From: Adineta ricciae
Taxonomy: Eukaryota; Rotifera; Eurotatoria; Adinetida; Adinetidae
Assembly: GCA_905250025.1 (NCBI GenBank)
Contig: CAJNOJ010000009.1
Location: forward strand, 62,001-126,000
Direction of reading: 5' to 3'
DNA length: 64,000 bases
Shown: piece after piece, positions 1-12,657 of the stretch
Numbering within the stretch: the first letter of the stretch is position 1
How the letters are laid out: each line of letters starts with the position of its first letter
The notes under the pieces: generated by a model
The model's database searches: none
What the model saw: the letters and a program-made list of their open reading frames with translations, nothing else
Told to the model about the DNA's origin: nothing
Made by a program: the position numbers and the translations under genes

Positions 1-3000
1 GCTGCACCTAAACGACCATATCAAAACTATTTTGTCGGTCAGTTGAGTGATCATATATAAGATCGTGCAATTCTTTGTCTTTATATTATTTTTTTTCAGC
101 GTTAACTAAACCCAGTGATTGTATTCTTCCACCTGGTCTTATCAAAGCAGCTGAATCTCAAGTAAGAATCATTCACGGTGAACTACTACGACATAAAAGA
201 AGTCTTCTTCCTTCTAGAAAATAAACATCGCAATTGTGCCCGGTGAACGAGCCTTACTAATGTATTTGATATCGAAATTTCAATTGTTAGATCCCGACGT
301 CATTGTTGTAAGTAGATAATCCAATGATAATCATTTGTCTATCTTCGTATTCCTTCTATGTAAGGGTCATGATATGCGCATGTTCGGATTGGAATTATTC
401 TTATCGCGTTGTCAGAAATTGAAAGTTGGTTTAACAGCATCAAAAATAGGCCGCCTTCACCGAACACATGATGGAAAAACTAAAGTAAGGCTTGTTTACG
501 GTAAATATTTCGAAATCATGTATGTCTGTCCAGGTTTCCACGATCAAAAATCCAACCTGTGGTCGTCTTCTATGTGATATCTCAATCTCCGCACGTGAAT
601 TATTAACAAAATGCAAATCGTATGATCTTGAAGAACTATGCAAAGTCGTTTTAAATACTGAACAACAGCAACTCTATCGAGCTTATTCTATTGATCAAAC
701 AAGAGAAGCATTCAGGTATATCATTACTTCTGATTTGAGCTTTATTCTAATCTTAGCTGAATTTCAGTTCATCAGTATCTGTTGTTGACCTTGTTCAAGC
801 AACATTAAATAATACATCATTAATACTCAATATCTTCTGTCAATTGATGGTCTTACCACTTGCATATCAATTGACATGTATCGCTGGAAACTTACTAGTA
901 AGATTTTCGTGAGAATGAATACAAATCGTGTTTTCTTTTTCCCTAGAGTCGAACATTAGCAGGAGGTCGTTCCGAACGAAACGATCATTTATTATTACAT
1001 GCATTTACTGAAAAAGATTATATTGTACCGGAACGAACGATCATCTCCAATCATCGATCTGCTCTCAAACATACTCAAGAGGTATTTAAAATGAACATCA
1101 CAGTCACTTGTCTTTTGACAATGCTCACAAATTTGTCTTCATTTTAGGTGCATAACGAGTCCGATGAAGAACTTGATGATGATCCTAATAAGAAGAAGAC
1201 AACAAAACCGTCGTCGACATCCTATACTGGAGGTTTAGTCTTAGCTCCGAAGAAGGGCTTCTATGACCATTTTATACTGTTGTTGGATTTTAACAGTTTA
1301 TATCCGTCAATTATTCAAGAATTTAATGTTTGCTTCACAACTTACATGAAGAAATCGATTCAATCACGCTCCGTTAGTTGACATTTTTTAATTATTATTT
1401 TCAAAATTCTTTCTTTCATAATTAGAACAATAGCGAACAAGAAACAAATGAAATTGACGACATTGTTGCTCTTGATGAAATAAACAAAGGTATTTTACCA
1501 TTGGAAATCTATAAACTTGTGGAACGACGTCGTGAAGTGAAAAAATTAATTAAAGAAAAAAAGAATCTAACCGATGAGCAACTTGTTCAAGTATGTTTTC
1601 TTATCTATTCTCTTCGAAGTACACTATTGTCTATTTTCAGTACGATATCCGTCAAAAAGCTTATAAATTAACAGCAAATAGCTTATACGGTTGTTTGGGT
1701 TTCAAATATTCAAGATTCTATTGTAAATATCTCGCTGCTTTCATTACATACAAAGGTCGAGAAGTAAGAATAAACGAAATTTTGTCTATTCATATAATAA
1801 TTATTTATCTAGATCCTCATGCAAGCAAAAACCATAGTCGAACGTGTAAGTTCAAGAATTTTTATGGTAGATAATCAACGTATTTGAATATTTCTAGATG
1901 AATTATGATGTTATTTATGGTGACACGGATAGTATTATGATCAATACAAATTCTACCGATTATGATCAAGTGATGGCAATTGGTGCGAAGGTAAGATTCA
2001 ATGACTTCGTATGATCAGTAATTGAAAGAAGCTTTCGGTGTAGATACGTAATGAAATCAATCGTCAATATAAAAGTGTTGAAATTGGTATCGATGGTGTA
2101 TTTAAATGTATGCTTTTGCTGAAAAAGAAGAAATATGCTGCATTGATTGTTGAAAAATCTCCAACACAAGAATTCACATACAAAACAGAATTGAAAGGTT
2201 TAGATATCGTTCGACGTGATTGGTGTCAATTAGCTCGTTCAACTGGAGAGTAAGTGTTTCTATTCAAAGAGACAAGTTCGCTTACCTAATATGCATTGTA
2301 GATTTGTCGTATCAGTTATACTTTCTGGTCAATCACGTGATGATGTTCTCGATACAATTCATAATCGCTTACGAGATCTGGGTGACGAAATGCGTGCCGG
2401 TAAAATTGATATTGCTGAATATGAAATCAACCGAGTGAGTTCTCTACTTTCCTCATTTCACTTTATTCGTGTTTTTTGTTGTTCTCAGCAACTTTCCAAA
2501 GACCCAAGTGATTATTCCGATGTGAAAAGTTTACCCCATGTTCAAATAGCTGTTCGCTTCAATACGAATTCCACGGGAAGAAAAATGAAGCGCGGTGATA
2601 CAATTGCCTATATCGTCTGCGAAGTATAACATTCATTGTATTCGTTTTAAAACCATATCATCCTGGATTATTTCCTAGGATGGTACACAAAACTCTGCTA
2701 TGCAACGTGGTTACTTACGTGAAGAGATCTTATCATCATCATCGTTGACGATTGATATTAATTATTATTTGCATCAACAACTTTTGCCTGTTATATCACG
2801 TTTATTAGAACCATTTGATGGTACAGATCAAGCATATCTTGCTCAATGTCTGGGATTAGATTCGTCGAAATACAAACAACGTCAACAAAAGAATTATGGA
2901 GACAAGAATGATGAAAATAACCTCGATAACGGCAATGATGATTTTGATGACGAACTACTTTTCGGGGAAGGCGCAGAAGCGTTCAAACAATGTGATCCAT

Positions 3001-3793
3001 TTTCATTCTCATGTGTGAAATGCGACACTTTGAATTTCTGGAACGCACCATTTATTTTCAACGAAGTATGACGGGTATTTTCAATAAGCTTCGACTAAAT
3101 TGAAATATTTAGGATAAGACATGTGCGTCACCACTTCTTCGATGCACAAATATCAGTTGTTCGAGTCAACCAATTGACCATGTCATCTATCTACGCAATC
3201 GTCTGACATTGATGATTAGTAAGGCAATTCGACGTTATTATCAGGTAGGTTTTGTCCTAAGTCATTCCTCCCTATTCTTTTTCTTTTGATGCAGAATTGG
3301 TTGCGATGTGAAGACGACACGTGTTGTGCATTTCGAACACGGCAAACACCGTTAGAAGTGTTACATAAGAGACATACATGTACATCGTGTAATAAAAGTG
3401 ATCTCATCACCGAAGTAATGACCAATCGATTTGACTTTTCTCAATTCATACATTATTTGCTTTTCAGTATGATGATCGTCAATTGAATTTGCAACTTCGC
3501 TTCCTTAAACAGCTGTTCAATCTTGATTCTTACAAGCAATCAATCAATCGAACGAAATCAGGTAAGGAACGTATTTAGAGTGAAAGTCTAGTGATAAGTT
3601 TCGTTTTCTTGCAGAACAAATCGATACTTATTTGAAAAGTCTACCAGCGGATACGATGCGTCTGATTTCCAAAACAATGAATGACCTGCAAGGACATATT
3701 GATCGTATTGTACAAAAAAGTGGTTATGCTGAAGTATGTGTTAGTGATCTCTTCGCCCAATTTTACTTTAATACACCAATTCAAATGAGTTAG
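1..3793 (+). CDS. POLA1: DNA polymerase alpha catalytic subunit, C-terminal part (5' end outside window)
   Basis: Replicative family-B polymerase that extends the RNA primers made by primase. Twenty exons read in frame: 1-37, 100-161, 218-307, 365-484, 534-715, 768-897, 947-1081, 1148-1372, 1426-1590, 1641-1763, 1813-1845, 1898-1990, 2044-2249, 2302-2434, 2489-2623, 2679-3065, 3113-3244, 3295-3414, 3468-3561, 3615-3793. They sum to 2781 nt, giving the last 926 residues. Visible motifs are [14 protein letters not shown] (region II), [13 protein letters not shown] (region III) and [10 protein letters not shown] (catalytic Asp pair, region I), followed by the two-part C-terminal zinc module: CVKC and, about 35 residues on, CTNISC in one, CEDDTCC and CTSCNK in the other. 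The C-terminus [12 protein letters not shown] reads through a possible donor and matches the end of animal POLA1, which fixes the stop. The family assignment is certain. The first exon starts within the exonuclease-like domain, so roughly a third of the protein lies upstream. Confidence 0.96.
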
Positions 3794-5368
3794 TCTTCTT
3801 CTTTTTCTTGTGATGATACTTGTCAAATAGATTCCAAGATATTGTTATTGTTGATATGATTGTCAGATAGATCTATATTTTTTCTTTATTTTGTGAAATA
3901 AAAAGGTTCGAGCAATTCTTGTGCTGATGTTACATAGCATGAACTAAATGATGCAGAGTCGAGCTATATTGAAGTCTCAACTCCGTATGACATTGCCCAA
4001 AGACTGAACAAACTTGTCAATAGACTACGAAAATGATTAACATATTGGTAATGACCGAGACATAACATGATTCATCTAGTCAGTTTCATGCTAATTTATC
4101 TATAATTATCATCGAATATGCAGTTACAATCAGTGTAATATCAGTCATCATGCTAACCTTTTGTAATTGAACATCTAATGTCTTGATAATCCATTGTACA
4201 GGCAACGAAAATGCCAATTTGTCATGAGGAAATTAGATACAAAAAAATCCACAACCATCTGTATGAGATTAGTCTGTTCATTCACAGGAACAGCAATGTT
4301 TCTGTCATTGAATTCTTTACTTTTTCTATTCAGTAGCCTAGGTCAAATACTACTTGAATTTTCTTCACGTTCATTTATCTGTATCGCTGACCTCTCATAT
4401 CTAATCAATTGGAAGTAAGAGATACTCAATCGTCTCTTACGAATCGATGAAATGAAATCATATGAATGGGAAAGAGGAAATAAAGTAAATAGACAAATTT
4501 TACTATGCTTTTCGGATGAATATCCGAGCAACACCAGCTTGTCCGTCTATACACGTCTATAATTGCAGACTCGTTGAATGTTAATCTTATGCGTTCGGAC
4601 AACGAACGAAATGATTAGAAAATGTACACATCTGGTCAGCGATGAATAGAAAAGAAGAGAAGAGAAGAGCTCAATATGTTTGATAACAAGCTCGATATGA
4701 CCGATCGTTATTTGGCTCCGATCATTATTCGAAACGATTGAAGACAAATAGAAAAATATAACAGAAAAGAAAGTAAATGCCAATCGTCATCATCTTATCT
4801 CGACTCGTTTCCTTGATGAATGAATCATCATTAACAATAAAGACATGTGAGCTATGGGTACACATACTTCATAGCACTATCCTCGCTCTGGCTAACGTGA
4901 CAAACAGGAAAGGAGAAAAATAAGAGAATAAGTGAGAGAGAAATTCATTCTCTCTCTCTCTATCGAATAAACGAGCGATGAGAAAAATATTTTCTTCATC
5001 ATATCCTCTCTTAGTCTAAAAGTGAGTTCTGTCGTTACTTTAATCATGGTACACACTATCCAACCTTGTGTTTAAACTGAGTAATTAAACATGATGGATC
5101 ATACGATGCATACAAACGTTTCTCTTGAAATCTTTTGTTCTCTTTCTTTGAATTTCAACACAACCACGAAAATATCAAAGCAAATGCAGTTCATTCACTT
5201 TTGAGTTCACCGATTGTTTGATTCTAACGATCTATATTTCACACTCATTAGCGAATACACATACATAAACATTCTTCTTTTGAAAATCAAAGAAGATCGA
5301 TCGTTCGCTGATATCATTTCTAATTTATAACATTCATCGTGTTTATTTTCTGTTCATTTTATTTAGTC
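3794..5368. other. POLA1 3' flank and upstream region of the MET-like gene
   Basis: About 1.6 kb without a supported gene. It holds a candidate POLA1 poly(A) signal (AATAAA at 3897-3902). A GA-rich stretch around 4908-4970 includes a short (CT)n run near 4952-4963. Several short open frames lack splice support or recognisable motifs. The 5' untranslated region of the receptor kinase presumably occupies the last few hundred bases. Confidence 0.6.
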
Positions 5369-8300
5369 ATGTATAAAGAAACGATTTGTATTCTCCTATT
5401 ACAAATAACAATCATCAATTGTTATACTTTTCAATCTTCGATTGATAATTTACTTTATATCAAAAATACGTCGACTCTATTCGCAATATCTTCCTCGCAT
5501 TTGTATCAATTGCATTGGTCAACAACAAATCAAACTCTCCTTTTGTTACATCGACGCGTTCAACTTCATTCATCCATTGATAATACAGAATATGGCGTTA
5601 GTGTTTTTGTTTACGATCAAATTAAACAATTATTAATCATCTGTGCACGTTCAATTATCGGTCGTTGTATTCTCTACGATGCAAATGATATCAGTCGAAC
5701 TTACATACTCGATTCATCCATCGAAACCAATTATCTCGGTTGTTTGTCGGGTTGTTATACATTCATGTCAACAAATATCATTCGTTCAGCGTTGAATGGT
5801 AACCGTCTTGAAAGCAATGGTAACATAATTAATTCTCAAATTGAACTGCGCAAAGATTTGCTTAGTTATAATATCAAATATCAGTTAGAGTCAAGTGATA
5901 ATACATTGATAACATCTCTAACGTTCTTACCTGAACATTTAATGACGAAACACAATTATGAATATATTTACGGGTTCGATTATGAACAATATACGTACTA
6001 TATATTGAAATCATCACGTATTGCACGTTTATGTCAGTCTACTATTGCAATGCGTGTTACGTACGACGAAATACCATTGTTAAACTGTCGTAATACGAGT
6101 GAGAAAACATCGATTATTACAGGAGCATTTTATTCATTTGATCAACTGACGAGTTTATATGTTATTTTTGATAATTTCATTTGTATGTATTCGATGAATG
6201 AAATTTTGCGTGCGTTTCAAGAATCGAAACTTCAATGTCAACATGGCAATGGTTATCGTCTAGATCATATCGTTGATAGTGTCGAAACTCGGCCGAAATG
6301 CGAAAAAACTTTAGAGCAAAATCAAACAGATATTAATGAATGTGCGTGGCAACCATATCGTACAAATACTTATATGGATGGAATGATTGGAGCAGTCGGA
6401 GAGAAGATCTATGATACAATGGCAAAAAATGTTAAAATTAGTTTTATTTTTGCTCAGGAAGATATTATAATTATGAGTACGAATGAACGAAAAGTGTTGA
6501 AGGTATGCAATCTGTTCTGATATCATCTGTTTTTGTCGAACTGCGAGAAGATAGTCTTGTTTTTAACACTTTCTGTAACACATTTAGTTCATTCGGTCAA
6601 ATCAAACAACACTTTATCTGTTGCATGAAGCTGTCTATCATACTGAGCCGTTTAATCCGCAGTACGTAATTGACTACGAACATGAATCATTAATCTTCGC
6701 TGTTGGAGCTGAGGTAATTAGATGATTTTCTGCGTAGTTTTTGTAAGCATCAATCTTGCTGTCACATTTAGCTCCATCGATATGCGTATAATTCTTGTTC
6801 AATCTACGAAACATGTCGTTCGTGTATTGGCAGCCGACGGTATGATAGTAAATCTTGCATATGGTTCGATGGTAAATGTTCGTTATCGTCGAATTCATTG
6901 ATATTCAATCGTGGATGTCCACCGACAGTCGATCAAGTTTGTTATTTATGAATTCATTCCTTTTGGTAAAGAATTGTCTCGAATAGATAATGCCGAAAAC
7001 GATCAGTGTCAATAACGAACGAGTTACACTAGTCATAATTGGTTTATTCGAAGGAGTACACGCACATTTAGTAAATGTTTCAGTCAAATATCCTTCATTG
7101 GGCTACATGCAAACTATCTGTACTATAGAAAGTGTTGGAAATGATAGGTTTGTCACTAGTGAAGAGTGTTTTCAACCTGTATTATGCTCATCTCTTTTGC
7201 TTTAGTTTAACGTGTAATTTAACAGTTCCACGACAATCGGCTAGTGGAATCATTTCGTTAGATATTAAACCTAATCGTTCGTTAGCTCTGGGTGACACGG
7301 ATCTCTTGGGAAGCATTGAATTATCGGAAAAACTAAATATCTATGTACGGATGGAAATTTGTCGTTCATGAGTAGAAAGTTAATGATTGAATTTAGATAC
7401 CTAAACCAATTCTCGTGCCAAATTTCGGTCCAGCTGCTGGTGGAACAAAGATTCGTTTGCAAAATTTAGCGTTTGACGAAAGTCTAGATCTGTTTTCAAC
7501 AATGAAAATCTTCCTAGGAAACAAACAATGCCACATTACTGAGTAAGACTTGCCTTCCAGGCATGAGGACTAAGGTCCAAGAAGATAAATCCAGTTTATC
7601 ACGTTGTATTTGGTATGGCATTCTATACCAGATGCAATCATATCGCAGACGAATATTTTTCGATCCAGGTGATTGTGCGTGCAATGTCCTTTGTTTCTTT
7701 TTAGAGTAACCTCCGACGAAATTGAATGCATCAATCAGGCGTGTACGAATAATTCTGAGCGATTAGAATTGAGTATTCAACTGAATGAGAAAAGATGGCA
7801 ATTAGAAAGAACATACTTCCAATGTCGTCCGAATCCGATAGTTTTCGACTGGTATCCGAAAACATCAATCTTAAGGTGGAACATCCGATCGTTGTTTTAG
7901 AATTGATTTTAAAAAATAATGTTTTTTTTTCAGTGGTGGATTCAAACTAATCGTCAATGGGCAAGATTTGAATGTCGTACAAATGCCTATCATGAAATTT
8001 GTTTACAATATATCAGATTATGAGTTTATTTCATTATGCGAATCGACTTCAAGTACACAAATGATCTGTCTATCACCTGCGATCGATAGAAATCTTGGTT
8101 TAAGTCCACCTATTGACCTTGACGTCACGTTCTTCATGGACAACATCAAAATCATTCCCGAAGATAATATTCTAACGATTGTTGACGATCCAATTTATTT
8201 CCCATTCAAAGATTACATTCAAGAAATCAATTCAACCAACATTATCAAATTCGAAGTAAATATTAGACAACCCATCATACTGAAATTCTTCTTGACTTTT

Positions 8301-10039
8301 TCTTAAGGGAGCAAATCTTGCCGTTACACATTCGTTAGATCTTATCGACGTGCAGATCGACAATATTCACAATGCTTGCTTACCAATGAACCTAACGGAT
8401 ACGTATCTCACGTGTACGTTATCGAAAGCAGCACTGAATAATCTCAAAGACTATGAAGCTAATATTGACGTAAGTACAAAACAATATGGAAGTTCTAAAT
8501 GTAAGAAGAAAATGTGTTTAGATTCGTATTGGAACAAATCTAACATTTCTAATTGGTAAAATTATCATTCAAAATCGTACGGATTCACATTCTGGATTAT
8601 CCATTCCGTACTTAACGAAACAAATCGGTTCCTGGACAATATTGATCTTAATTATTTTAACATCAATCACAATATTGAGTTTATTATTTCTATTTGTTAT
8701 ATTTATTCGTCGTCGTTATTTTCAGTTTTCGGAAAAATACCAGAAACAAACGAAACCACCGCAATATTACCAAGATGTCTGGTGTGAATTAGGTAAAAAA
8801 TGGCAAATCAACTCGAAACATCTAACTGTAGCAGAAAAGATTGGTCAAGGTTGTTTTGGTGATGTTTATCGAGGAGAACTGAAACAGAATGATAACAAGC
8901 CACTCGAAGTTGCAATTAAAGTTCTTCGTGATCAGAACGTGGCGTCAATGCATGAATTTTTATTCGAAGCCAATCGAATGAAAGATTTTTCACATCCAAA
9001 TGTTCTCTCTTTGATTGGTGTCGTATGGGATCCTGTGCGGAAAGCAATGGTACTGTTGCCTTATATGAAAAATGGTGATTTAAGAAGCTATATATCAAGT
9101 GAAAAGAATCGACCAACTGTACGACAGCTAATAACATGGGGAATACAAGTTGCTGATGGAATGGAATATTTATCATCGTTGAAATTTATCCATCGGGATT
9201 TAGCAACACGAAATTGTATGTTGGATGAGAACCTAATTTGTCGAATATCGGATTTCGGTCTTAGTCGAGATATTCTCGATCGAGATTATTATCTTGTACC
9301 ACGAACAACAACAAAAGAAAGAAACGGACAAGTTATACAAATGCCACCGAGACGATTGCCAATCCGATGGCTTAGTCCTGAATCAATTGAATCGTCGAAA
9401 TATACCATTCAATCCGATGTGGTAAGTTTAATGCGAAATAACGAGAGAAAGTCTTCCTATTAGTTTACTATTTAGTGGTCCTTTGGTGTCCTTCTATGGG
9501 AATTATTAAGTCGTGGTAAAACGCCATATCCTGGAATTGACAATGCTGATATCTTTACATATGTTAAAAACGGCTATCGTCTCCCTCAACCTACTTATTG
9601 TCCTCCACTGCTCTATAAATCAGCGATGTCAGTTTGTTGGAATGCAGATCCACTAAAACGTCCAACTTTCACTCAACTCGCTCACGACATTCGTCATATT
9701 CTTGAACAACTCGAACTCGAACAGCAACAACAGAAACAAATGGCACACAATCAACCATCCTCGTCTGCTGATGACGAAGATACAACTATCGTCGAACGTT
9801 ATCCAGCCGATCGAAAACTCAAACGATTATCAACTACATCCTTGTCATCATCAGCGAGCACCACTGGACAATATATAACCACACCTCATCGTCAATCTGA
9901 AAATATCCAATTACTATTTGATCGTGGCGCTGATGATGATGATTCATATGCAGTTGCCGTTAATTCAAGTGCTGATGTTTTTAGTACAACGAGATTATTA
10001 CCTCGATATACAGAGATAAGCATTACTGAAGATGCATGA
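5369..10039 (+). CDS. MET/RON-family receptor tyrosine kinase
   Basis: Single-pass receptor tyrosine kinase. Exons: 5369-6502, 6588-6713, 6772-6936, 6987-7147, 7206-7344, 7397-7542, 7705-7875, 7934-8255, 8308-8469, 8522-9421, 9476-10039, giving 1329 residues against about 1390 in human MET. The order is that of MET: signal peptide (start chosen at the ATG before a hydrophobic stretch), a Sema-type beta propeller (about 20-400), a Cys-rich PSI module (CSIYETCRSC), three or four IPT/TIG Ig-like domains, a transmembrane helix at about 881-905 followed by RRR, then the kinase. The kinase has G-loop GQGCFG (from 950), VAIK Lys 975, HRDLATRN (Asp 1068), DFG (1086), twin tyrosines 1098-1099 and WSFGVLLWELLSRG. 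Two oddities are Thr in place of the usual Ala in HRDLAARN, and an activation loop about 12 residues longer than in MET. The MET bidentate docking tail is not recognisable. The ligand is unknown; plexins are excluded by the kinase. Confidence 0.93.
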
Positions 10040-10127
10040 CATTCTCTTGAACTGTACATATATATCTTGCGTGTGTATTTGTGATATGAACTAATGGATG
10101 GTGTACTTTGTTTTTCTTACATTTCAA

Positions 10128-10133
10128 AATAAA
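10128..10133 (+). terminator. Candidate poly(A) signal, MET-like gene
   Basis: AATAAA 89 bases after the stop codon of the receptor kinase. It is followed within 80 bases by the end of the convergent gene on the other strand. Confidence 0.6.
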
Positions 10134-10209
10134 CATTTGTTTATTCGATCTATTCTAGATTATTCTAGTATTATTTTTCGAAGAAAAGTAGAGAAGTGAA
10201 TCAGTCTTT

Positions 10210-11758
10210 TTAACAACCAATCTGTCGTTGTGATTCTAACAGTTTTTCTCGTTCATCGATCATTGTTACTGCCTATAGGATACATCGGAACACATCATTT
10301 TCTTGATACTAGTGTTTTGAAACTTACCCAACTGAAAAATGCTGCCAAGCCAATGGAGATTTCGCTGACACGTATTAGATCATAATTTCGTAGAATATCT
10401 TTTGCTTCATGAGCTTTCTCAACTGGAATGTGAAGTGGACTAAGTTCGTAACATCGTCGACGAACACTATCTTTTCCTAAGCGACCCAATAGGTTTTGAA
10501 TTTGCGCCCAATCCTTTGAATGGAAAAGCAAAACATGTAGATTTCTCTTCGTCAACGAAATTCACCTGAATTTCTTTATCATAATGTCCGAGAAGTAGAA
10601 AAGTAGCACGCATGACCGTCGATACTTCATCCGGCGGTTTCGTATAGCTGTGCAACTCAGCGATTGTAGCTTGATTTAATCGTAGAACTCGAATTCTAAA
10701 GTAGTTTCATGTTTGAATCTGTAGGCATCCTCTGCAATGCACTGTATTACTTCATATGTTCAATTTTCATCAACCGATGAAGAAGTTCTAATGCTCGTTC
10801 ACATTCGTATTTCAATTGATGAAGAAAATTATGATCTTTGACTTGTTGTATGGCTTTTTCTAATGCAGGAATTGTTCGTTCTTCAATAGCAGCTAACAAG
10901 TCTGCGAAGAAGAAAAGACGTACAATTCAATTCGATGTACAAATATGACTCGGTACCTCGACGGGCTTTGTCCAAATCAACAACACAAGATGATTCTTGA
11001 GGGAACGTAAATGTATTTTGATTTGATGGTAGGCTAAGCATGTTATCCGGAGTTGGCAGCGGTGATAGAATGCTGGGCGTTGGTGGCGTTGGAATTCGCG
11101 GATAGGATGGAATAATCGTTGATTCGATGATTGGTATGGCTTTTTCATCAGCTAAAACCGGTCTTGGGGATTCATGTCGACTGACAGACTTAATTTCACA
11201 TATCTCATAAGATTTGTATGGATTGAAATGATGAGGATTTGGACCGATTTTTTCTTTGATTACATCTTCAACTGTAGGTGAGAAATAAAAATGAAAGGAT
11301 TCGCATGACAATATTTGAATTGATCCTTACGTAAGAAATAAATCAGTGCCATTAAAACAAAGAGTGAGATAAGAATGAGAAAGACAGCTAAGATTTGTCC
11401 GAGACTATCTGCAAATAAATGAAATAATGACTGATTTCATGTAATGCGAATCGAATGTATTTCTCTATTACTTTTTGTTTGTGTAATGCAACAGAAAATA
11501 ATGGCGACGAGAAAGCCTAATTCAACGATGATCATGATGATAACTGAGATCAAATGAAGTCGACGAAGGATTTTTTCTAGAGAAGATAAATTTTTTTCTC
11601 TGCCAAGATGATTCCAAGTATTTACCTTTTCGAGTCACATAGAGGAAAGCTCCTACAGATGTAATAACTAACAGGAAAGCCATGGAAGCTAGAAAGATTG
11701 TCAGTATTGACAAGCGTCGATGATAACTGGCTCCTGTGGATATCATATTGTTAATCAT
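10210..11758 (-). CDS. Three-TM protein with a dynein-stalk (microtubule-binding) type C-terminal domain
   Basis: No standard name known to me. Eight exons on the minus strand (11758-11626, 11576-11472, 11408-11331, 11271-10957, 10901-10751, 10695-10566, 10513-10328, 10272-10210) keep one frame and give 386 residues. Residues 1-115 hold three hydrophobic helices, around LTIFLASMAFLLVITSVGAF, LISVIIMIIVELGFLVAII and ILAVFLILISLFVLMALIYF. A Pro/Ser-rich linker with PTPPTPSILSPLPTP follows, then a helical segment (IEERTIPALEKAIQQV). The C-terminal part reads IAELHSYTKPPDEV, then FLLLG, DWAQIQNLLG, and late in the domain SIGLAAFFSW. That spacing matches the microtubule-binding tip of dynein heavy-chain stalks (E-x-K-S-Y-x-x-PP-x-x-V ... 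LLLG ... W ... S-x-A ... W). No AAA+ module exists in the gene. Homology to the stalk tip is an inference from remembered dynein sequences. A role as a membrane-to-microtubule tether is speculative. Confidence 0.8.
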
Positions 11759-12657
11759 TCTTTCAAATAAAAGATAATTTTTCGTTTTCGTCGTTCTTCT
11801 ATGCGATTGTTCAGAGTGAGCTGACCAACGGATAAGATTCTGTCGTTTGTCTTTCTTTTTCTCTATTCTTCAATGATTACGTCGACACATTAAAGCGAAA
11901 AAGAATAATCACAAGTTCTTTTTCCTTCTTAAAAGTGGAAGGATGAAATATGAAGAGAGCACCATTGTAGACTGTATGCAATTAGAACAGGAGAGAAAGA
12001 GAGACCTATCGGGTGTGTACATCAATTGATGTGTATGTACGAGTGAAAAACGAAGAGTGATGAAACATGTCGGTCGTCTTAGTAACGCATTGTTTGTGCA
12101 TGTGTTCGGTTAGACACATCTTCAACAACATATTTTCATATTCAATAACATGTACTCATTGAATTCAAACATCTTCTGTCGATGTACAACAGTCTGAAGC
12201 TAACGATCAAGCAAACATCGTTCGGTTTTCATTGATCGTAACCGGGCGAAAGATTCTGCGTTGCATATGTCAACTACTTAATATATTCAATGATGATTAT
12301 AGTCTTTAGAAAAAGAAAATTGACATTGACTTTTGATAAGAATTGCAGGAAATATGAGATTCAACGATTTCTTTCAAACATATATGATCATAAATTTGAA
12401 GATTTTTTCTCGTTTCCGTCATTGACATATAAGGAACTCTTTTAAAACAAAACTCTACCTCTAATACTATTCGTTCTCTTTCCTCCATTAATAACGCTAT
12501 CTGAATCATAAAAGAAAGAAATATTATGTTCAGCTAATTCGCTGTTTTTGTTATTTTCTTTCTTCTATTTCGAGATAATAATCTCTAAGCAAATTCACAA
12601 TGTAATCTTCATCGAAAATAAATTATTGAAAAACTTCCAAATTAATCTTCTCATTCA
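11759..12657. other. Divergent intergenic region
   Basis: About 900 bases between two genes transcribed away from each other, so both promoters probably lie here. I see no coding exon, tRNA or long repeat. Short AT-rich runs are present but nothing I can call as a specific site. Confidence 0.5.

Noticed and set aside
3900-4036. Possible extra 3' exon of POLA1 after a GTATGT donor near 3735
   Set aside because: Reading through the donor gives [12 protein letters not shown], which matches the conserved C-terminus of POLA1; the alternative exon gives no conserved sequence.
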